Assembly (NCBI RefSeq): GCF_032854445.1
Contig: NC_088300.1
Location: forward strand, 79,275,084-79,339,083
Reading direction: 5' to 3'
Source: Liolophura sinensis
Taxonomy: Eukaryota > Mollusca > Polyplacophora > Chitonida > Chitonidae
Length of the DNA: 64,000 nt
The notes under the pieces were generated by a model, which searched no databases, was not told the origin of the DNA, and saw nothing but the letters and a program-made list of their open reading frames with translations. This document shows positions 26,601-35,600 of the stretch, in pieces; within the stretch, counting starts at the first letter, position 1; every line of letters starts with the position of its first letter. The position numbers were made by a program, and so were the translations under genes.

Positions 26601-29600
26601 GAGACTATCTACTTCACTATGTTTGAAGGGCTGAGACTATATGCTTTACTATGTTTGGAGGGCTGAGACTATCTGCTTTACTATGTCTGGAGGGCTGAGA
26701 CTCTCTGCTCTACTATGTTTGGAGGGCTGAGACTATCTGCTTTACTATGTTTGAAGGGCTGAGACTATCTGCTCTACTATGTTTGGAGGGCTGAGACTAT
26801 CTGCTTTACTATGTTTGAAGGGCTGAGACTATATGCTTTACTATGTTTGGAGGGCTGAGACTATCTGCTTTACTGTGTTTGCAGGGCTGAGACTATCTGC
26901 TCTACTATGTTTGGAGGGCTGAGACTATCTGCTTTACTATGTTTGGAAGGCTGAGACTATCTGCTTTACTATGGGGACCCACAGAGGAATGTCTCTGCTT
27001 TACTACATCTGTACATTACTTTTGACAAACATAAAATTTATCTTAGACTCTTGAATTGTTTGCACAAAATATTAAAGGTATTTGTTGATAGGATAACATT
27101 TCAAAATAAATCACAACACAATAATTCTATAAGCTCTGATAAACAAAGGTGTATTTATTTGTGTATTATCTTTACTAACCCGCCATTTTCCCTCAATCGC
27201 AGATCTTCTAAAAAGTTTTCTCTCTCTATTGGGTGACCTCTGGCAGTAGAAAATGCTTTTAAAAAAAACAGAAAAAAGACAGTCATAATTTATTGAGGAA
27301 ATCAAGTTGTGCACCATTTGTGACCTTGCTTGAAAAACATTTGTATTATTTAACTCTGATTACAAAATATAAGAAAACTGAGTAAGAAACCTAATGGGGG
27401 AGGATTTGATGTTTACAGAAAGTTTTTCAGGGTGTTGGTAGAGAGTGGGTACAAATCATTTACATGGTCTAAGTGGTACATTGAAAAGACTATGTCTACA
27501 TGCATAAGCTATTTAACTGAATATTACCACCCCAATCATGTGAAAACTTCCTATCCGACCTCTGTGTCACAAATACATTTTGTCCAAGTCTAATCCTCAT
27601 TACAATGCAAAATAAATGAAATAGAAACTGAAACTCGGATCATATTGTACAACAACACCGCAGAATCAGCAGTAAACATTTCATCGATAAGACGCACATA
27701 CTTAAAATTTTAAGATGGATTACACTTTTATGCTAAAGCCCAAAATCCCTACGTGAAAAAAGCCTCCTTCATCCAAAATGATAGGTGATAATCTACATGA
27801 ATCAGAATGAATCAGAATTAGCACGGATTTAGTCTCCAAGTACAGACGAATCTGAAAAAGAATTTTTAATTCACCTTTGATGGCTTCATCAGCACCTAGT
27901 GACATCTTCTCAATCATATATCTATAAAACAAAACAAAAACAGCTGATCAGTTTTAAACCAAACAAGACTCATTTAGAAAACTGCAAAGGTGTCTTTTCT
28001 GATCAAAGGAACTAATGAATATAAAGTGAATGACAGCAACTTATCACTTATCACAACTTCCTTCACCTGGTTATGCAGCAAACGAGTACCGACACAATGC
28101 TGCTCAGTCTGGTGTCAGAATACTGTGACTATAGGCTTGGCATAATGTCTAGTGTCTTCAGCATGATATTCTAGTGATGCAGCACTATAAATGTCTGTTA
28201 AAAGTGTTCTGTAGAAGATTTGGCTACAACACCAACTACTAGACAAAACCAGACACGAATTCAAAATTTCACAATATTAATATAAACTGATGAAGAAAGT
28301 CTCACCTGCAGATAAGGTATCCTGTTCTGTTGACGCCATGAGTACAGTGTACGCCTATCAATGTGTCTGAAAAGATATCAAAAATAAACCTCTGAAATTA
28401 GAATAGCAGTAACATTAGCAAAACTCCATTTTGGGGTGAAATGGGGGGCGGGGGGCAGGAGTGAAATGGGGGCGGGGGGCAGGGGGGCGGTGGTGAAATG
28501 GGAGGCGAGGGGCTGTTGTTCACTGATATACATTGTATACATACATACATTTTTATGCCTACTTGAAAACTACACAATGGCAATGTACAGTATGGTGTTC
28601 TGTTACTGAACAAAAATTACCTTCATTTTCTGTTTCAGCTAAAATCTTTTCCACAGCAGAGAAGAAACTGAAATAATAAATGAGAACTTATCAGTGGGAT
28701 GTCAACATGTACTTAACTTGATAAGGGCCTTACAATAAGTGTAAGATTACTTCACTGACATAACAGGGCAATATCTAGAGCTGTTTTAGTTCCCATAAAC
28801 ATCTGGGCCCCTAAACTGTCTTGAAACCAACAAACAATTTATTAATAATTGATAAAATGATGGTTTATGAATAAAAAATTTGGTTTTCACATCAATTTCA
28901 TTCACAGCTCACCTCTTTGGGCAGCCAGGAATTGTTTTAACATAAAAGTTTAACTTGAGTACATAAGAGTAAAACAACATAATAAAAATAAGAAATTACT
29001 GCATCTACTCATTATGCCTATAAGTTTTCTCTTCCAAACAAACATTGTAAACGTGATGAGCAATTCTGATAGGTGCTTGTATTAGCTACACAGATTGGGC
29101 TTCTCCAGACTCACCTGGGTTTTCACCGCATAACCACGTGGGTTTTCACCACATAACCATGTGGGTTTTCACCGCATAACCATGTGGGTTATCCATGTGA
29201 CTCCAGAAGTATGACTACCTACATGCATGGCCCCTGTGATTCATCACCATTTTTTCATCATCGTCATCATGACTGATTTATCTTGATTAAAATCACAGAA
29301 CTGTTTGCAGTCACACCTAAACTGATCCATCAACACTTGCAGGATTTGTGTTTACCCATGCTGGCCAAATGCACGATGACAAAATTGTGAATAAGATTTT
29401 GACAAGTCGTCTGCTTGTAAGATAAAGCAAAAACCAGATCCCTGTGATATATTCACATTCATCAAGATTCACCAACATACTCCACAACTTGTTGTACAAC
29501 CAATCCCAGATCAAGATTCACCAACATACCCCACAACTTGTTGTACAACCAATCCCAGATCAAGATTCACCAACATACCCCACAACTTGTTGTACAACCA

Positions 29601-32600
29601 ATCCCAGATCAAGATTCACCAACATACCCCACAACTTGTTGTACAACCAATCCCAGATCAAGATTCACCAACATACCCCACAACTTGTTGTACAACCAAT
29701 CCCAGATCAAGATTCACCAACATACCCCCACAACTTGGGTTGCTTATGTTCAGATTGCTCAGATGAGCCACAATGTGGGTTGATTATACTCAGATTGCTC
29801 AGATCAGACACAATGTGGGTTGCTTATGTTCAGATGAGCCACAATGTGGGTTGGCTATGTTCAGATTGCTCAGATAAGACACTATGTGGGTTGCTTATGT
29901 TCAGATTGCTCAGATAAGACACAATGTGGGTTGTTCATGTTCAGATTGCTCAGGTGAGACACTATGTGGGTTTTATTATACTCAGATTGCTCAGATAAGA
30001 CACAATGTGGGTTGGTTATGTTCAGATTGCTCAGATGACCCACAACTTGGGTTGCTTATGTTCAGATTGCTCAGGTGAGACACTATGTGGGTTGCTCATG
30101 TTCAGATTGCTCAGATGAGCCACAATGTGGGTTTTATTATACTCAGATTGCTCAGATAAGACACAATGTGGGTTGGTTATGTTCAGATTGCTCAGATGAC
30201 CCACAACTTGGGTTGCTTATGTTCAGATTGCTCAGGTGAGACACTATGTGGGTTGCTCATGTTCAGATTGCTCAGATGAGCCACAATGTGGGTTTTATTA
30301 TACTCAGATTGCTCAGATAAGACACAATGTGGGTTGGTTATGTTCAGATTGCTCAGATGACCCACAACTTGGGTTGCTTATGTTCAGATTGCTCAGGTGA
30401 GACACTATGTGGGTTGCTCATGTTCAGATTGCTCAGGTGAGACACAATGTGGGTTGCTCATGTTCAGTTTGCTCAGGTGAGACACTATGTGGGTTGCTCA
30501 TGTTCAGATTGCTCAGATGAGCCACAATGTGGGTTGCTTATGTTCAGATTGCTCAGATAAGACACAATGTGGGTTGCTTATGTTCAGATTGCTCAGATGA
30601 GCCACAATGTGGGTTGGTTATGTTCAGATTGCTCAGATAAGACACAATGTGGGTTGCTCATGTTCAGATTGCTCAGATGAGCCACAATCTGGGTTGGTTA
30701 TGTTCAGATTGCTCAGATAAGACACAATGTGGGTTGGTTATGTTCAGATTGCTCAGATGAGCCACAATGTGGGTTGGTTATGTTCAGATTGCTCAGATAA
30801 GACACAATGTGGGTTGCTCATGTTCAGATTGCTCAGATGAGCCACAATGTGGGTTGGTTATGTTCAGATTGCTCAGATGAGCCACAATGTGGGTTGGTTA
30901 TGTTCAGATTGCTCAGATGAGACACAATGTGGGTTGTTCATGTTCAAATTGCTCAGATCAGACACAATGTGGGTTGCTCATGTTCAGATTGCTCAGATAA
31001 GACACAATGTGGGTTGCTCATGTTCAGATTGCTCAGATAAGACACAATGTGGGTTAGTTATGTTCAGATTGCTCAGATAAGACACAATGTGGGTTGCTCA
31101 TGTTCAGATTGCTCAGGTGAGACACTATGTGGGTTACTCATGTTCAGATTGCTCAGGTGAGACACTATGTGGGTTGCTCATGTTCAGATTGCTCAGATAA
31201 GACACAATGTGGGTTGTTCATGTTCAGATTGCTCAGATCAGACACAATGTGGGTTGGTTATGTTCAGATTGCTCAGATCAGACACAATGTGGGTTGCTTA
31301 TGTTCAGATTGCTCAGATCAGACACAATGTGGGTTGCTTATGTTCAGATTGCTCAGATAAGACACAATGTGGGTTGCTCATGTTCAGATTGCTCAGATGA
31401 GCCACAATGTGGGTTGGTTATGTTCAGATTGCTCAGATAAGACACAATGTGGGTTGCTCATGTTCAGATTGCTCAGATGAGCCACAATCTGGGTTGGTTA
31501 TGTTCAGATTGCTCAGATAAGACACAATGTGGGTTGCTCATGTTCAGATTGCTCAGATGAGCCACAATGTGGGTTGGTTATGTTCTGATTGCTCAGATAA
31601 GACACAATGTGGGTTGCTTATGTTCAGATTGCTCAGATGAGCCACAATGTGGGTTGCTCATGTTCAGATTGCTCAGATAAGACACAATGTGGGTTGCTCA
31701 TGTTCAGATTGCTCAGATCAGACACAATGTGGGTTGCTTATGTTCAGATTGCTCAGATCAGACACAATGTGGGTTGCTCATGTTCAGATTGCTCAGATCA
31801 GACACAATGTGGGTTGCTTATGTTCAGAACGCTCAGATAAGACACAATGTGGGTTGCTCATGTTCAGATTGCTCAGGTGAGACACTATGTGGGTTACTCA
31901 TGTTCAGATTGCTCAGGTGAGACACTATGTGGGTTGCTCATGTTCAGATTGCTCAAATGAGCCACAATGTGGGTTGCTTATGTTCAGATTGCTCAGATAA
32001 GACACAATGTGGGTTGGTTATGTTCAGATTGCTCAGATAAGACACAATGTGGGTTGGTTATGTTCAGATTGCTCAGATGAGCCACAATGTGGGTTGGTTA
32101 TGTTCAGATTGCTCAGATAAGACACAATGTGGGTTGGTTATGTTCAGATTGCTCAGATGAGCCACAATGTGGGTTGGTTATGTTCAGATTGCTCAGATAA
32201 GACACAATGTGGGTTGCTTATGTTCAGATTGCTCAGATAAGACACAATGTGGGTTGCTCATGTTCAGATTGCTCAGATGAGCCACAATCTGGGTTGGTTA
32301 TGTTCAGATTGCTCAGATAAGACACAATGTGGGTTAGTTATGTTCAGATTGCTCAGATGAGCCACAATGTGGGTTGGTTATGTTCAGATTGCTCAGATAA
32401 GACACAATGTGGGTTGCTCATGTTCAGATTGCTCAGATGAGCCACAATCTGGGTTGGTTATGTTCAGATTGCTCAGATAAGACACAATGTGGGTTGGTTA
32501 TGTTCAGATTGCTCAGATCAGACACAATGTGGGTTGCTCATGTTCAGATAAGACACAATGTGGGTTGTTCATGTTCAAATTGCTCAGATGAGCCACAATG

Positions 32601-35600
32601 TGGGTTGGTTATGTTCAGATTGCTCAGATAAGACACAATGTGGGTTGCTCATGTTCAGTTTGCTCTCATGAGCCATGAGTTGAATTGCTTAACCTACCAA
32701 CAGATTCCGATTCTGAGTAAAACCTGTTCTTTGTTTACCTTTTCACTTCTTTATTGCTCGGGATTCTTTGGCCTTCCACCATTATCTTCTCATACTTGAT
32801 GTCGTGCTTCACAAAGTCCTGTTAAATGGGATTTCAACCAGAATTTGATTGAGAGAATGAGGTTTAATTATGTAACCTGCCTGTTTCTTTCTGCAGAGCT
32901 TATTTCTTAAAAAGCATCAAATTCAGGCACATTCAGACCTAAAACAGCAAAAAAGCAAGCAAGCTGCAAAAACATGTAAATTACCTACACAAAGCAATTA
33001 CATATATATATTACACAAGACTTTCACTCCATTTCTACCACAAAGAAGCAATATTTCCTGTGTAACAAGCAAGATCAGGGCTACCACTGGCGCTCGCCAC
33101 TGTCGCAAATTTAGATCAATTTTAAATTCAAAATTAAAAAAAAAAATGTGGATGTTTTAGGCGACAAATTTATTTACTTAAGAAAATATACAAACGTTAT
33201 ACAAAAACAACCTGGCAAAGTTTTCTAAGTACTTTTTAGGCATGAGAGTTTCAAACGAAATCTACGAAGGGAGTTCAGCTTTCTTGCAAGTTAACTTACA
33301 TTAGATAACCCTTGAAAATCCAAGGTCACAGAAAAGCCATACTGTTGTTCTTTAACATAATAAGGTGTAAGCTGGGTTGTGAAGCATTGAAATTTAACAG
33401 GGTTCAAAATGTTTACAAGGAATTGGAGTGACGGATGGGAAAAAAAAATCACTGAGATCACTGAAAGTCAACAGGATTTTTTTGGTTAAAATAAAATTTG
33501 ATGACCCCAATTACCTTGAAAAAGAGCTTAAGGTAGGGGCAGATCCACAAGGTTCTTCCTCATGATAAACGATAAGTGTGATATAAGTTTGGTGAACTTG
33601 GGGTAAATTGTTCAGGAGATGGAGTTTTAACAATGAAAATGGCCAACCGCTATGACAATACTGGCCCAGGGGTAAAAATCAAAATCAAATATTAAATTAA
33701 TGTTTTTCTTCTCAGATCTCTGTCCTTGTCTTTTTGTGTTAATATTAAGGTCTAAGCATTTACATGTCAAGTTCATCCTGTCAAGTCAATTCTTAAAGTG
33801 CCACTAGGGTCAGAATACAAATTGCGTAGAAATATTACAATGACATGAATGAAATCATATCAGTAAGTAAGTCTAACACTATGTTTCAATAGGATTTTGA
33901 TGAATAACACTATTTAACCCACATAACTAAAGATTCCTTGAAAAACAAAATCTTCAGCAGTGTCCACAAAATTTTCCTGACGTGGCATGATAACATTCCC
34001 TGTATGATGTTGAATCAGGCAAATGTGACGTTGAGTAAGGCAATTATGCTAAGATGATGACAAGAACGTTAAAAAGGGCAGCGTCATTTGTGGATATACG
34101 TCAGCGACTGATGATGTAAGGTGTTCTTGGGTGACCTCACACCAGGCAAAGTGGAAGGGACAGAAATATTTTGTTTCCATATACTCTGATGAAACGTACA
34201 ATATCGGTTTTAATTCACTCCAATATTTTCACAATTTAGGAAAACAATTCAGACTATCCACCTATCAATTCACCTTGCTTTTAAGACACAGATGTTTTGA
34301 CACCAAAGCAGCTCTTTAAAGACAACCTGGAACTTCCATGGCAGACAGCACCGCTGCTGTGTGTGATGGGAGTTCTATCTTTCCTCCATCTACGTTGAAA
34401 TTGTTCATTTAAAACTGGAAATAGTATAGTCCAATTCAGACGTGTGTAGAAATCTTTTGATTTCCACCTACCTCACTGCTGTAATATCTGCATGTGTTTG
34501 TCAGATCAATGACAACTGCTAACTTCTGACCTCGCTCTTCTAGTATTTGTACCAAATTATCAGGGGTGAAACTGAAATAAACAGCAACATACTCTCATCC
34601 TGCATACAAACAACAGAAATACATCCCCTAACACTTGTAGTTATTTTGACAGTGTTTACACTCTACATCACTAGTCTAGCTCATGAACTGCCAGACTAAC
34701 AAAGCCTTACGTCTCAGGCCATTATGACTCATAAGATGAAAAAATTAATTGTACCCAAATCTGTTAGAACATCTCACAAACTGCACATAACATTAAAAAA
34801 AATTATGTTTCATGAATCGTTTAAGAAAATCTATCAATAAATCCTTTCTACTGTTTTCATTACTTTAAAATTGTAAAAGAAATTGTTATTCTCCCTTACC
34901 GCAAATCTTCGGGAAGTTTTTCACACAATTTCTGTAAAACAGGAACAATTAATACATATATTAATTATTTACAGCTGTATTATGAAGAAAGGCATTCATA
35001 AACTATTTGACATACATCTGTACGGTACCTACATATCTTACCAGGTCTAGTTCATCAACTAAATAGCTTAGCATAACAAATATACAAAGTAACTCCTTAC
35101 TTAACATTCTGACTTTCATTACGTCATCACCACTGCACCAAGTGAGACACATTATTGGTATATTTATTCATTTACAGGTTTGTTGTTTACATTTTTCACT
35201 TTATATGATGGCAATCAGTTTTATGGGCGGAGGAAACTAGACCGCTCTCTTTAGCTCACCAGCCTTAGGTAAGTTAGGCAATACTAATTTATTTTGTGCT
35301 TTTGAATACGGAATAAAGCATCTAACATCGTAATACTTCTTCTCTTTTTGCACAAAACCTTTGATTTATGAACTTACTTCCTTCAAAGGGACTTTAAAGC
35401 AGATAAAACGAGTTCCGTCGACTTGATTGCCCACTGCAGAATATGGTTCCCACCTAAAGACAAAAAATAATACTTTTTAGAAAAGACAATTTCTATTCTA
35501 CTTTTTGTACTAAGCAATGAGTCTGCATGTGCTCTGTGGGGCATGCTATCCTTGCGACAGGTGAAATTGCGAAAGTCTTCCTCAATCACTCCGTATTGCA

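Larger units (their letters stand above)
20638..27179 (-). other. DUSP11 last intron
   Basis: Donor GGCGG|GTTAGT (27179 leftward), acceptor at 20638. Filled by a 32-bp array, plus a SINE tail fragment near 20860 and about 200 bp unique DNA on each side. Confidence 0.8.
28668..32738 (-). other. DUSP11 intron 5
   Basis: Four kilobases. The left 0.4 kb is unique, then come 23-, 49- and 40-bp arrays that run almost to the splice donor GTAAAC at 32738. Confidence 0.8.

Noticed and set aside
21075-32665. CRISPR-like arrays (regular short repeats)
   Set aside because: There are no unique spacers between repeats, units are contiguous and variable, and the context is an intron of a eukaryotic gene.
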